Shown piece after piece: positions 24,818 to 33,328 of a stretch of DNA of 64,000 nucleotides (its first letter is position 1; every line of letters starts with the position of its first letter). The translations under genes were made by a program, and so were the position numbers. Source of the stretch: an uncultured SAR116 cluster alpha proteobacterium (lineage in GTDB: Bacteria > Pseudomonadota > Alphaproteobacteria > Puniceispirillales > Marisalimonadaceae); NCBI GenBank assembly GCA_902537945.1, contig CACBDG010000002.1, positions 62,001-126,000 on the forward strand. Reading direction: 5' to 3'. The notes beneath the pieces are model-generated. The model saw nothing but the letters and a program-made list of their open reading frames with translations, made no database searches and was not told where the DNA came from.

Positions 24818-26077
24818 ATGTCAAATGAAGTTGATAAAGAATTAAACTCTGACAAAAGAGTAGTTAGATTTTTGTTGTTAATTTTACTTCCGACTTTAGT
24901 TGTGCTCACAATTATGGGTTATTTTTATTCTTTAGGTAGGTTTATATCGACTGAAAATGCATACATAAAAGCTCCTATAATCTCTGTTCAATCGGAGGTT
25001 TCTGGAAGAGTAGATATGGTATTTATTAGGGACAATCAAAGAGTTAAAAAGGGAGATAAACTTTTTAAAATTGATACTAAAAAACTTGAAATGGATTTAA
25101 GTGAACAAAAACAGAATCTTATAAATACAATTAAAGAAATTGAAAATAGAAAATCAAAATATAATGAGGCGAAAGAAGAAGTAAAATTAGCAAAAGAAGA
25201 AATTAAATTTTACTCTTCTGAAATTAAGAGAGTGAAATCTTTGGTGAATGTTGAGATTAAATTAGCAAAGGAAAAGGTTGAATATCTAAGATTAGAGCTA
25301 AATAGAATTAAAAATTTAGTTAAAAAAGGAGTTGGTCTTAAAAGTAAACTTGATGAAGCAAAATATCTTTATAATTCTGCTTTGGCTAATTTAAAATATG
25401 TAAATCTAAATAATGATTTAGAAAAAATTAAATATTCGTATTTGTCTTCAAAACAAAAATTAAAAATAAATCAAGATAAACTCAAAACAATCCTGACCAC
25501 TTTAAATGGTAATGAAAAAATTTTGCCAACAAAACATCCATTATATTTAAAACATAAAAGTAAATTAAATAAAATAAACTTTGATATTAATCAGTCTATT
25601 ATATTTGCTAAGCAAGATGGGATTGTTGCTAAATTGAATCTAGAAAAAGGAGAGTATATAGATGTTGGTAAAATTCTATTTGCAATAGTTGATGAAAAAA
25701 AATCTTGGTTAGAAGCCAATTTAAAAGAAACGGACTTAACTAATATTAAAGTTGGTCAAATAGCATATTTTATTCCTGATTCATATCCAGATACAAAATG
25801 GAACGCCCAAGTGCAAAGTATAAGTCCTGCCACAGGTGCTGAATTTTCAATTTTACCACCCCAAAACTCTTCTGGTAATTGGGTGAAAGTTGTTCAAAGA
25901 ATTCCTGTAAGAATTTCCATTGGTGATCCGATTAATAAAAATGAAGATAATTTAAATATTGATAAACAGCTTAGGGTAGGTATGTCTGTGTCGGTTACGA
26001 TAGATACTGAGTATGAGAGTGAAATTCCAATGATAATTCGACCTTTTGCTACTATTTTTAAATTACTAAGAGATTAA
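24818..26077 (+). CDS. HlyD-family membrane fusion protein, EmrA-like
   Basis: 419 residues. One N-terminal membrane anchor (about 19-42) is followed by AYIKAPIISVQSEVSGRVDMV and NQRVKKGDKLFKID, the first half of a split biotinyl-lipoyl domain. A long, Lys/Glu-rich coiled-coil hairpin (about 90-230) comes next, then the second lipoyl half (FAKQDGIVAKLNLEKGEYID) and a β-barrel domain. Such adaptors bridge an inner-membrane MFS pump to an outer-membrane channel. AAGGA lies upstream of the ATG and the MFS pump gene follows after 1 nt. No TolC-type channel gene is in the window. Confidence 0.92.
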   Translation: MSNEVDKELNSDKRVVRFLLLILLPTLVVLTIMGYFYSLGRFISTENAYIKAPIISVQSEVSGRVDMVFIRDNQRVKKGDKLFKIDTKKLEMDLSEQKQNLINTIKEIENRKSKYNEAKEEVKLAKEEIKFYSSEIKRVKSLVNVEIKLAKEKVEYLRLELNRIKNLVKKGVGLKSKLDEAKYLYNSALANLKYVNLNNDLEKIKYSYLSSKQKLKINQDKLKTILTTLNGNEKILPTKHPLYLKHKSKLNKINFDINQSIIFAKQDGIVAKLNLEKGEYIDVGKILFAIVDEKKSWLEANLKETDLTNIKVGQIAYFIPDSYPDTKWNAQVQSISPATGAEFSILPPQNSSGNWVKVVQRIPVRISIGDPINKNEDNLNIDKQLRVGMSVSVTIDTEYESEIPMIIRPFATIFKLLRD

Positions 26078-26078
26078 G

Positions 26079-27581
26079 TTGTCACCTCTAATATCTGAAA
26101 CTAATACTTCATTTAAATGGTTTATTTTAGCTACAGCAACATTTGTAACTATGCTTTATGCGATGAATGTAACAATAGCTTCAATTGCATTATCAGACAT
26201 GAGAGGAGCTATGGGAGCAACACAAGACCAGATTTCTTGGGTTGTAACTGGAAATATAGTTGCAACAGCAATCTTTACTCCTTTTGCTGGCTGGTTATCT
26301 ACGAGAATACAAATTAGAACAATCCTTTTTTTTAGCGTAATAGGTTTTATAATTTCTTCTATTTTTTGTGGAATGTCAGATTCTTTGGAAGAAATTGTTA
26401 TTGCAAGGGTGGCACAAGGCATTTTTGGAGCACCACTTCCGCCACTTTCACAAACGCTTGTTTTAGCAGTATTTCCAAAAAGACAAATTTCTGTGGCTAT
26501 GGCAGTTTGGGGAATGGGTACAATTTTGGGTCCTGTGATCGCACCAACGATTGGAGGATACCTTGGTGAATTACTAAATTGGAGATGGGTTTTTTACACT
26601 TTAGTACCATTTGGGTTTTGTGCTTTATTAGCCGTAATGGCCACAGTTCCAAAAAGACCAGTTGAAGGTGGAATGCATTTAGACTGGATCGGTTTTTTAG
26701 CTCTTGCATGTAGTGTTGCTGCATTACAAATAATGTTCGACAGAGGAGAAAGAAATAGTTGGTTTGATAGCACAGAGACCATTATTGAGTGTGGAATAGC
26801 TATTATTGGCTTTTATATCTTTATTACTCACAGCCTGACTACAAAAAAGCCCTTTATAAATTTAAGTATTTTTAAAGACAGAAATTACACTGTAGGTCTT
26901 ATTCTAATATTCTTCTTTGGCATGTTAAATTTTGTTCCAATGGTTATCTTTCCACCTTTACTACAAGAATTGAGAGGGTATCCTCAATCTATAATTGGAA
27001 TAATATTAGGAATGAGAGGAATAGGAACGTTTGTTGGTTTTGCAATAATAGCTTTTACTAGCAGGATTGACCCAAGAATAATTATTTTTTTTGGCTTTGG
27101 GATACAGGCTGTCTCAGGTCTTTACATGTCAACTTTCGATATAAATATGACCTTTTCACATATAGCCTGGGCCAGCTTAGTTCAGGGTTTAGGTGTTGGT
27201 TTGACTTGGCCTCCAGTGAGTGTTATTTGCTTTGCAACATTGTCAAATAAATTTCATGGAGAAGCTACAGCTATGTTTCATCTAATTAGAAACATTGGAT
27301 CGAGTTTTTTTATTTCAGTAAGTGTTGCTGTTGTTCTACATATGGGTCAAATCAACTTTGAGGAAATTGGTTCTACAGTATCATTATGGAACCAAGGGAT
27401 TAACTTTTCAGGTGTCATTAATTCATTAGATGATTTGAATATTACAAAGTTAACAAATGAATTAAGTAGACAAAGTCTTATGGTTGGGTATATAGATGCA
27501 TTTAAATTATATGCATGGGTAGGTTTTTCATCGATACCATTAATTTTTTTAATAAAAATAACAAGGACTCAAAATAATTAA
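26079..27581 (+). CDS. DHA2-family MFS multidrug efflux pump, EmrB-like
   Basis: 500 residues with about 14 membrane segments, the DHA2 topology. The family signature TQDQISWVVTGNIVATAIFT in the first helices, FAGWLSTRI in the helix 2-3 loop and the motif C-like AVWGMGTILGPVIAPTIGGYL are clear. It is a proton-driven exporter that works with the HlyD-type adaptor. The start is TTG 26079, one base after the adaptor stop. With the MarR gene the set looks like an emrRAB-type resistance unit; the exported compound is unknown. Confidence 0.93.
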   Translation: MSPLISETNTSFKWFILATATFVTMLYAMNVTIASIALSDMRGAMGATQDQISWVVTGNIVATAIFTPFAGWLSTRIQIRTILFFSVIGFIISSIFCGMSDSLEEIVIARVAQGIFGAPLPPLSQTLVLAVFPKRQISVAMAVWGMGTILGPVIAPTIGGYLGELLNWRWVFYTLVPFGFCALLAVMATVPKRPVEGGMHLDWIGFLALACSVAALQIMFDRGERNSWFDSTETIIECGIAIIGFYIFITHSLTTKKPFINLSIFKDRNYTVGLILIFFFGMLNFVPMVIFPPLLQELRGYPQSIIGIILGMRGIGTFVGFAIIAFTSRIDPRIIIFFGFGIQAVSGLYMSTFDINMTFSHIAWASLVQGLGVGLTWPPVSVICFATLSNKFHGEATAMFHLIRNIGSSFFISVSVAVVLHMGQINFEEIGSTVSLWNQGINFSGVINSLDDLNITKLTNELSRQSLMVGYIDAFKLYAWVGFSSIPLIFLIKITRTQNN

Positions 27582-27602
27582 TTCTGATTTATAAGGAAAT
27601 AC

Positions 27603-28490
27603 ATGAGTAATAATATAATTCTAATTGATGGCGGTATGGGCCAAGAATTAATACATAGATCAAAGGTTAAGCCTGATGGTCTCTGGTCAGCAAGAGTAAT
27701 GATGGATAATTTTGAATTAGTTGTTGATTTGCACAAGGATTTTATAAAAGCTGGTGCAGAGGCAATAACATTAAATTCTTATAGTATCACACCACAAAAG
27801 TTAAAAAGATATAATCTTGAAGAATTATTCACACCTCTTCAAAAAAGTGCAATTAAAGCGGCTATTGAGGCCAAAAAATCATCGTCAGTTGAAACTGACA
27901 TAAAAATTATTGGCTGTTTACCTCCACTAGTTATGAGTTATAAGACAACTATAGGCGTGGATAAGTATGAAGCAAAAGATACTTATAAGAAAATAATAGA
28001 AATTCAAGAGCCACATGTAGAAATACTTTGTTGTGAGACAGTTTGTTCAATTGAAGAAGCTCATATAGCAACTGAAACTGCTTTAACAACTGATAAAAAA
28101 GTTTGGTTAAGTTTCTGTGTAAAGGAAGAAGACGGAACCCTATTACGATCCGGAGAGCGTTTAGAAGATGCCTTAAGAGAATTTAATAATTCAAAAATTG
28201 ATTCTATTTTAATAAATTGTGCTCCACCTGAAGCTATTCATTCTTCAATTAAAGTTATGAAAAATTTTTCCAAACCATATGGTGCTTTACCTAATGCTTT
28301 TGTAACAGTAAATGACCTAGACATTCACAATGATGTATCAATTCTTAAAAAAAGATCTGATTTAAACATTAACAAATTTACAAGTGAAATATTGAGTTAC
28401 ATTAAAAATAATGCTTCTATAGTTGGAGGATGTTGTGAGGTAGGTCCCAAATATATTGAAGCACTAAAAAACAAAATTTTTAATAAATAG
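27603..28490 (+). CDS. Homocysteine S-methyltransferase family protein
   Basis: 295 residues of the pterin-independent Hcy-methyltransferase (MmuM/BHMT) fold. ILIDGGMGQELIHR starts the barrel; Zn-binding cysteines are in INCAPPEA (near residue 204) and the pair in GGCCEVGP (near 276-277). Such enzymes move a methyl group from S-methylmethionine, betaine or a similar donor to homocysteine. The donor is unknown; a thioesterase of the betainyl-CoA type lies 2 kb downstream, which makes betaine a possible but unproven guess. It starts 21 nt after the efflux pump gene, so it may be in the same transcript. Confidence 0.88.
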   Translation: MSNNIILIDGGMGQELIHRSKVKPDGLWSARVMMDNFELVVDLHKDFIKAGAEAITLNSYSITPQKLKRYNLEELFTPLQKSAIKAAIEAKKSSSVETDIKIIGCLPPLVMSYKTTIGVDKYEAKDTYKKIIEIQEPHVEILCCETVCSIEEAHIATETALTTDKKVWLSFCVKEEDGTLLRSGERLEDALREFNNSKIDSILINCAPPEAIHSSIKVMKNFSKPYGALPNAFVTVNDLDIHNDVSILKKRSDLNINKFTSEILSYIKNNASIVGGCCEVGPKYIEALKNKIFNK

Positions 28491-28515
28491 ATCAAGTTGT
28501 TGGAGTTAAGAAAGA

Positions 28516-29355
28516 ATGAAATTTACTGGAACTCAAAATTATATTTCAACTGAAGATTTGAACGTTGCAGTAAATGCAGCAATTTCACTTGAAAAACCAT
28601 TATTAATTAAAGGTGAACCAGGCACTGGAAAAACAGAATTGGCTAGACAAGTATCGGACAGCCTAGGATTAAGTATTATTGAATGGAATATAAAATCTAC
28701 AACAAAAGCTCAGCAAGGATTATATGAATATGACGCTGTTAGTCGTCTCAGAGATAGCCAACTAGGCGATAAGAAGATAGAAAATATTGGAAATTACATA
28801 AAGAAAGGTAAGATTTGGAATGCTTTTGAGTCCAAAGAAAGATCAGTACTATTAATTGATGAGATTGATAAAGCAGATATAGAATTTCCAAATGACTTAC
28901 TTCAAGAGTTAGATAAAATGGAATTTTTTGTATATGAAACTAATGAAATTGTTAAAGCAAAAAAAAGACCCATAGTCATAATAACATCTAATAATGAAAA
29001 AGAACTTCCAGAGGCATTCTTAAGACGATGTTTTTTTCATTACATTCAATTTCCTGAAATTGACACCTTAAAAAAAATTGTTCAAGTACACTTTCCTGAA
29101 ATTAAAAAATCATTACTAGAAGCAGCACTAAATAGATTTTTTGAAGTTAGAGAAATTCCTGGATTAAAGAAAAAACCATCAACTTCAGAGGCCTTAGATT
29201 GGATTAAACTTCTCTTACTTGAAGATATTAATCCTATAGACTTAAAAAGTGATGGAAAGGATTTGTTGCCCAAGTTACATGGCGCTCTCATTAAAAATGA
29301 ACAAGATATTCATTTGTTTGAAAGATTAGCTTTCATGGCAAGAGGAAATAGATAA
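28516..29355 (+). CDS. MoxR-type AAA+ ATPase
   Basis: 279 residues. Walker A is GEPGTGKTEL around residues 33-42, Walker B is LLIDEIDKAD near residue 110, sensor 1 is VIITSNNEKELPEAFLRRC with the Arg finger. MoxR ATPases work as chaperones that insert cofactors or activate partner complexes, usually together with a von Willebrand A protein. Exactly such a protein follows 4 nt downstream. The client is unknown; a carbon-monoxide-dehydrogenase or other metalloenzyme is common for this subgroup, but none is encoded next to it. The Fds-type formate dehydrogenase is 8 kb upstream. Confidence 0.92.
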   Translation: MKFTGTQNYISTEDLNVAVNAAISLEKPLLIKGEPGTGKTELARQVSDSLGLSIIEWNIKSTTKAQQGLYEYDAVSRLRDSQLGDKKIENIGNYIKKGKIWNAFESKERSVLLIDEIDKADIEFPNDLLQELDKMEFFVYETNEIVKAKKRPIVIITSNNEKELPEAFLRRCFFHYIQFPEIDTLKKIVQVHFPEIKKSLLEAALNRFFEVREIPGLKKKPSTSEALDWIKLLLLEDINPIDLKSDGKDLLPKLHGALIKNEQDIHLFERLAFMARGNR

Positions 29356-29359
29356 GAGA

Positions 29360-30550
29360 ATGTTTCTAAATTTCTTTTTCAAATTAAAAGATGCCAGAAT
29401 TCCAGTTACATTAAATGAATTTTTTACTTTTTTAGATTCAATTAAATTAGACTTTATTCAATTTAACACTGAAAATTTTTATTACATGGCTAGAGCAAGT
29501 CTAGTCAAAGACGAAAGATTAATAGATCGATTTGATGTTGTATTTGGTGAATATTTTAAGGGCATTGAAACCTTAAAATTAGAAGATGTACTTGAACATT
29601 TAAAAGTCCCAAAAGAATGGCTTCAAAAAATGTTGGACAAGCATTTTACTAAAGAAGAAATTGAGGAGATAAAATCTTTAGGTGGTTTTGATGAACTAAT
29701 GAAAACACTTGAACAAAGACTAAAAGAACAAAAAAAACGTCATCAAGGTGGTAATAAATGGATAGGTACAGCAGGTAAATCACCCTTTGGAGCTTATGGA
29801 TACAATCCAGAAGGAATTAGAATTGGACAACAAGTAAGAGGGCAGGGGAAAGCTGTTAAAGTATGGGACAAAAGAGTATTTCGTGATTTTGATGATACAA
29901 GAGAATTAGATACACGAGGAATGCAAGTTGCATTAAAAAGATTAAGGCAATGGGCAAGAACTGGTATTGATGAAGAGTTAGATATAGATAATACAATATC
30001 ACATACTGCAAAAAATGGTTATTTAGACATAAAAACCAGGAAAGAAAGAGAAAATGCAATTAAAATATTACTTTTTTTGGATGTAGGGGGGTCTATGGAT
30101 GACTACATCAAACAAGTAGAAAATTTATTTTCAGCTGCAAAAAATGTTTTCAAAAACCTTAACTTTTTTTACTTTCATAATTGTCTATATGAAGGTGTTT
30201 GGAAAAGTAACGTAAGACGTTGGAAAGAACAATTTTCTACGACAGAAATTTTCAGGACATATGGAAAAGAATACAAATGTATCTTCGTTGGTGATGCTTC
30301 AATGAGTCCATATGAAATTTTAGTAGAGGGTGGTGGTAATGAACACTTTAATCAAGAAACAGGACAAGCTTGGTTAGAAAGAGCTATTGCCCAGTGGCCG
30401 TCAAATGTTTGGATTAATCCAACAAAACAGGAGCATTGGAATTATTCTCAGTCTACACATATTATTAAAGAAATATTTTCAAATAGAATGGTACCCTTAA
30501 GCATAAAAGGAATAGAAGAAGCTACTAAAATTTTATCCAAAACTAATTAA
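29360..30550 (+). CDS. VWA-domain protein, CoxE-like, MoxR partner
   Basis: 396 residues. The N-terminal half is helical with KDERLIDRFDVVFGEYF and a Lys/Gln-rich linker; the C-terminal half is the VWA domain with LLFLDVGGSMDDY near residue 240. The metal-ion-dependent adhesion site is DxGGS rather than DxSxS, a variation known in this CoxE-like branch. It pairs with the MoxR ATPase encoded 4 nt upstream to make an activation machine. The protein is soluble, without signal or membrane segments. The actual target is not visible in the neighbourhood. Confidence 0.9.
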   Translation: MFLNFFFKLKDARIPVTLNEFFTFLDSIKLDFIQFNTENFYYMARASLVKDERLIDRFDVVFGEYFKGIETLKLEDVLEHLKVPKEWLQKMLDKHFTKEEIEEIKSLGGFDELMKTLEQRLKEQKKRHQGGNKWIGTAGKSPFGAYGYNPEGIRIGQQVRGQGKAVKVWDKRVFRDFDDTRELDTRGMQVALKRLRQWARTGIDEELDIDNTISHTAKNGYLDIKTRKERENAIKILLFLDVGGSMDDYIKQVENLFSAAKNVFKNLNFFYFHNCLYEGVWKSNVRRWKEQFSTTEIFRTYGKEYKCIFVGDASMSPYEILVEGGGNEHFNQETGQAWLERAIAQWPSNVWINPTKQEHWNYSQSTHIIKEIFSNRMVPLSIKGIEEATKILSKTN

Positions 30551-30571
30551 AATAAATAGGTCACTTAATAA

Positions 30572-31075
30572 ATGAAAGAAAACAAAATTGGCGGCCAGCA
30601 TTCAACTCCAATAATTCTTCCTGAACAGAAAGTTTTAAAAGAATGGTTGGATTATAATGGCCATATGAATGTTGCTTACTATACTCTAGCATTTGACAAA
30701 TCCTTAGATATATTTTTAGAAGATTTACTTGGAATAGGAGAAACTCATGCTTATCAAAATTTCCAGGGTCCTTTTGTTGTTCAAGCTCATTATCATTATT
30801 TAAGTGAGATGAAATTAAATGAAAAATTTAACGTACGCTTATTTGTAGTTGATTGCGATAAAAAAAAGATGCACTTATGTTTAGAAATTTTTTCACAGCT
30901 TCAAGAAAAAGTAATTGCAGTTGTTGAACAAGTTTTAATAAATGTAAATTTAAAACTACGTAAATCTGAACAATATCCATCATGGGCTTTAGAAAAACTT
31001 CTCAAATTAAAAAATGCTCATAAAAATGCCTCACTACCGTCTGCTTTTGGAAAATCCATAGGATTAAAAAAGTAA
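30572..31075 (+). CDS. Hot-dog fold thioesterase (4HBT-type, betainyl-CoA thioesterase-like)
   Basis: 167 residues, single hot-dog domain. The segment EWLDYNGHMNVAYY places the catalytic Asp27 in the DxxGHMN motif of 4-hydroxybenzoyl-CoA-type thioesterases; FVVQAHYHYLSEMKLNEKF is the strand that follows the central helix. The sequence style resembles thioesterases of carnitine degradation that release betaine from betainyl-CoA, but carnitine dehydrogenase is not in the window. It lies 21 nt after the VWA gene and 5 nt before the permease gene. Substrate assignment is weak. Confidence 0.8.
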   Translation: MKENKIGGQHSTPIILPEQKVLKEWLDYNGHMNVAYYTLAFDKSLDIFLEDLLGIGETHAYQNFQGPFVVQAHYHYLSEMKLNEKFNVRLFVVDCDKKKMHLCLEIFSQLQEKVIAVVEQVLINVNLKLRKSEQYPSWALEKLLKLKNAHKNASLPSAFGKSIGLKK

Positions 31076-31080
31076 AAAAT

Positions 31081-32388
31081 ATGATCTTAAAATTAATTTT
31101 AACATGTTTTTGTTGGATTGCTGTTTTACCTATAATTTATGGACTAAATTTTGGCGAAAATTATGTATTTTTTCTAATATTCATATATTTTTTATTATTA
31201 TTTTGGATGTTTATCTTCTCAAAAAACACTACTAAGATAATTATTTCTCTTTTGTTTCTATTTACTTTTTTAATTTTAGATAATTTTCCATCAAAACAAA
31301 TTATTCTAAAAGCTGGAAACTTTTTTATTATTTTTTCTGCTTTTCTTCCAAGTTTATGGTTACTAAGGGCTACAGCTGTCACTATGCCATCAGTTCAAAA
31401 TACTCAATCACTTTTATCCAATTTAGATCAAAAAAAAATACTATCAGGTCTCCAATTTACCTCTCATTTTCTTGGAAGTGTTATAAACATTGGTTCTTTT
31501 CCCCTTTTGTCATCTGTACTTCCTAAAAATTCAAAAATTAGTTTGAGACAGTCTGCGGGTGAAGCATCAATTCGTGGAATGAATACAGCGGTTTTATGGT
31601 CACCTTTTTTTGTTAGTTTTGCAGTTGGGCAGATTTATCTCCCTGAAATGTCAGCATGGATAGGTATAGGGTTTGGAATTATTATAGCAGCATTCTTTAA
31701 TCTCATTTCAATAAGATTTATGATTGGGAAATTAACAATAAACTATATTTTGGATTCTTTATCATGTATTAAACCAATATTTTCAAGGTTATTTATTCTG
31801 GCAATATCTGTATTGTTTGTTGGTCAAATTTTTAACAAAACTGCATTGAATGCCATAATAATTGTAGTACCAATTCTAGTTTTTATTCAAATATTGAGAC
31901 GACCAGAAACGTCAAACTTCATTTTTAGAAATTTAAAAAATTTGATACAAAACTCTGGTGACGAAATGTTACTTATCTCGGTATCAATGTTTTTAGGATC
32001 AATATTAACTCATTCTTCAGAAATTCAAAGTTTTGTTTATAGTAATATAGGTGATAATTTTCCGCTTTGGATGATGATTATTGTATTACCTTTTGTAGTT
32101 TGGTGTTTTAGCTTAATTGGTATACACCCAATAATTACTTCAGCTCCAATTTTATCTATATTTGGTCCTTTATTATCCTTTTGGGAAGCAGCATTTTTAA
32201 TGCAAGCCCATCTTATTGGTTGGTGTGCAGGTACAGCAGTAAGTTTTACTTCTTTATCCGTTTTAACAAGTGCTGAAAATTTTAAAATCTCTGTCTCTAA
32301 ATTAGTTTTTGGGCCTAACTTGTTTGCTACCTCCGGACTTGTTTTCTTTGGGGCACTTTTCTTGATTCTATCAAATTATCTTTGGTAA
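31081..32388 (+). CDS. Polytopic permease of unknown substrate (ion-transporter superfamily-like)
   Basis: 435 residues with roughly 11-12 membrane segments. Two related-looking halves each carry a polar break: SVINIGSFPLLSSVLP in the first, and FSLIGIHPIITSAPILSIFG in the second, the latter like the helical hairpins of the IT superfamily (DctM/CitMHS). I cannot place it in a named family. There is no Shine-Dalgarno, and the gene starts 5 nt after the thioesterase stop, so coupling is likely. Its 3' end overlaps the convergent DMT exporter gene by 18 nt. A carboxylate substrate is a guess from fold only. Confidence 0.7.
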   Translation: MILKLILTCFCWIAVLPIIYGLNFGENYVFFLIFIYFLLLFWMFIFSKNTTKIIISLLFLFTFLILDNFPSKQIILKAGNFFIIFSAFLPSLWLLRATAVTMPSVQNTQSLLSNLDQKKILSGLQFTSHFLGSVINIGSFPLLSSVLPKNSKISLRQSAGEASIRGMNTAVLWSPFFVSFAVGQIYLPEMSAWIGIGFGIIIAAFFNLISIRFMIGKLTINYILDSLSCIKPIFSRLFILAISVLFVGQIFNKTALNAIIIVVPILVFIQILRRPETSNFIFRNLKNLIQNSGDEMLLISVSMFLGSILTHSSEIQSFVYSNIGDNFPLWMMIIVLPFVVWCFSLIGIHPIITSAPILSIFGPLLSFWEAAFLMQAHLIGWCAGTAVSFTSLSVLTSAENFKISVSKLVFGPNLFATSGLVFFGALFLILSNYLW

Positions 32389-33258
32389 AGTTTCATTTGA
32401 ATTAATTTTATCTAATTTATGTTCCTTATAAGATACATAACATACACACATCATTATTAATGTGCCTCCAAAAATTACAAAAGGATCAAATTTTTCATCG
32501 AAGATAAACAAACCTACCATAGATGCCCATACAAGTTGTAAAAATAATATGGGTTGAGTAACTACCATTGGAGCAACTTTTATAGCTTTTGTCATAGTTA
32601 TATGTCCAACAGTAGCTATTATAGCAGTAACAGTAAGTATTAAAAATGCTTTAATTGAAATAGGCTCCCAACTATAAATTGCAGAAGGAATTAAAAATAT
32701 TGTTGTAAAAATGGATAACATTGCAACAATTTCAGAAGATGATCTTTCTTTTGATACTATTTTGGCAATTATATATGACATAGTGAAAACTACAGTTGCC
32801 ATTAACATACTTATTTGACCGCTTTCTATTACTTTAAAACCTGGTCTTAAAATTATCAAAGCACCAATAAAAGATATTATTAATGCTAATAACCTATGTT
32901 TATGTAAAACCTCTTTTAAAAAAAAGCATGCTGCAAATGACACAAAAATATATGTTAAAAAACCTATTGCTGTTACCTCTGCAACAGGCATAACAGACAT
33001 GGCATAGAACCACAATGTAACACCAATAGAGTGAACAAATCCTCTCAAAATAAATTTTTTCATAAGAGGTTTATTAGGTCTGATTTTAGCTAGTGAAATC
33101 AAAGAAGGGATTAATAGAATCGTTCCTATTGCATATCTCAGGAATGCAGCCTGAGGTGCAGGAATTTCTCCTTCTAAGTATCTAACAGTTGCAGTGACAC
33201 CAACAAATAAGATAGTGGTGATTATCATCCATAAAATACCAATTAAAGATTGATTCAA
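32371..33258 (-). CDS. DMT-superfamily transporter (EamA/RhaT type)
   Basis: 295 residues with ten hydrophobic helices in two five-helix EamA repeats; AAFLRYAIGTILLIPSL in the first repeat and MVVTQPILFLQLVWASMVG in the second are standard. These proteins export or import small metabolites by unknown gradients. The C-terminal tail overlaps the end of the convergent permease gene by 18 nt. Upstream (33284-33297) lies a 14-base word shared with the MarR-gene leader, so it may be in the same regulon. It follows ETF-QO? No: ETF-QO is read the same way but ends upstream of it at 33329, 70 nt away. Confidence 0.88.
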   Translation of the reverse strand: MNQSLIGILWMIITTILFVGVTATVRYLEGEIPAPQAAFLRYAIGTILLIPSLISLAKIRPNKPLMKKFILRGFVHSIGVTLWFYAMSVMPVAEVTAIGFLTYIFVSFAACFFLKEVLHKHRLLALIISFIGALIILRPGFKVIESGQISMLMATVVFTMSYIIAKIVSKERSSSEIVAMLSIFTTIFLIPSAIYSWEPISIKAFLILTVTAIIATVGHITMTKAIKVAPMVVTQPILFLQLVWASMVGLFIFDEKFDPFVIFGGTLIMMCVCYVSYKEHKLDKINSNETLPKII

Positions 33259-33283
33259 AACGTAATCCTATATTTTATTTATC

Positions 33284-33297
33284 ATGTTAACTAAATA
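33284..33297 (-). promoter_or_regulatory. Candidate second MarR-type operator upstream of the DMT exporter gene
   Basis: ATGTTAACTAAATA here is identical to bases 24319-24332 in the leader of the MarR gene. It lies 26 nt before the start of the DMT gene. In AT-rich DNA the match could be chance, so this is a weak call. Confidence 0.3.
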
Positions 33298-33328
33298 ATT
33301 TTAATAAGTCTAACTAATTGTTTTGAAT

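Noticed and set aside
26117-26782. Four 60-90-codon frames within the EmrB-like gene on both strands
   Set aside because: All are out-of-frame or antisense shadows of a well-conserved transporter gene.
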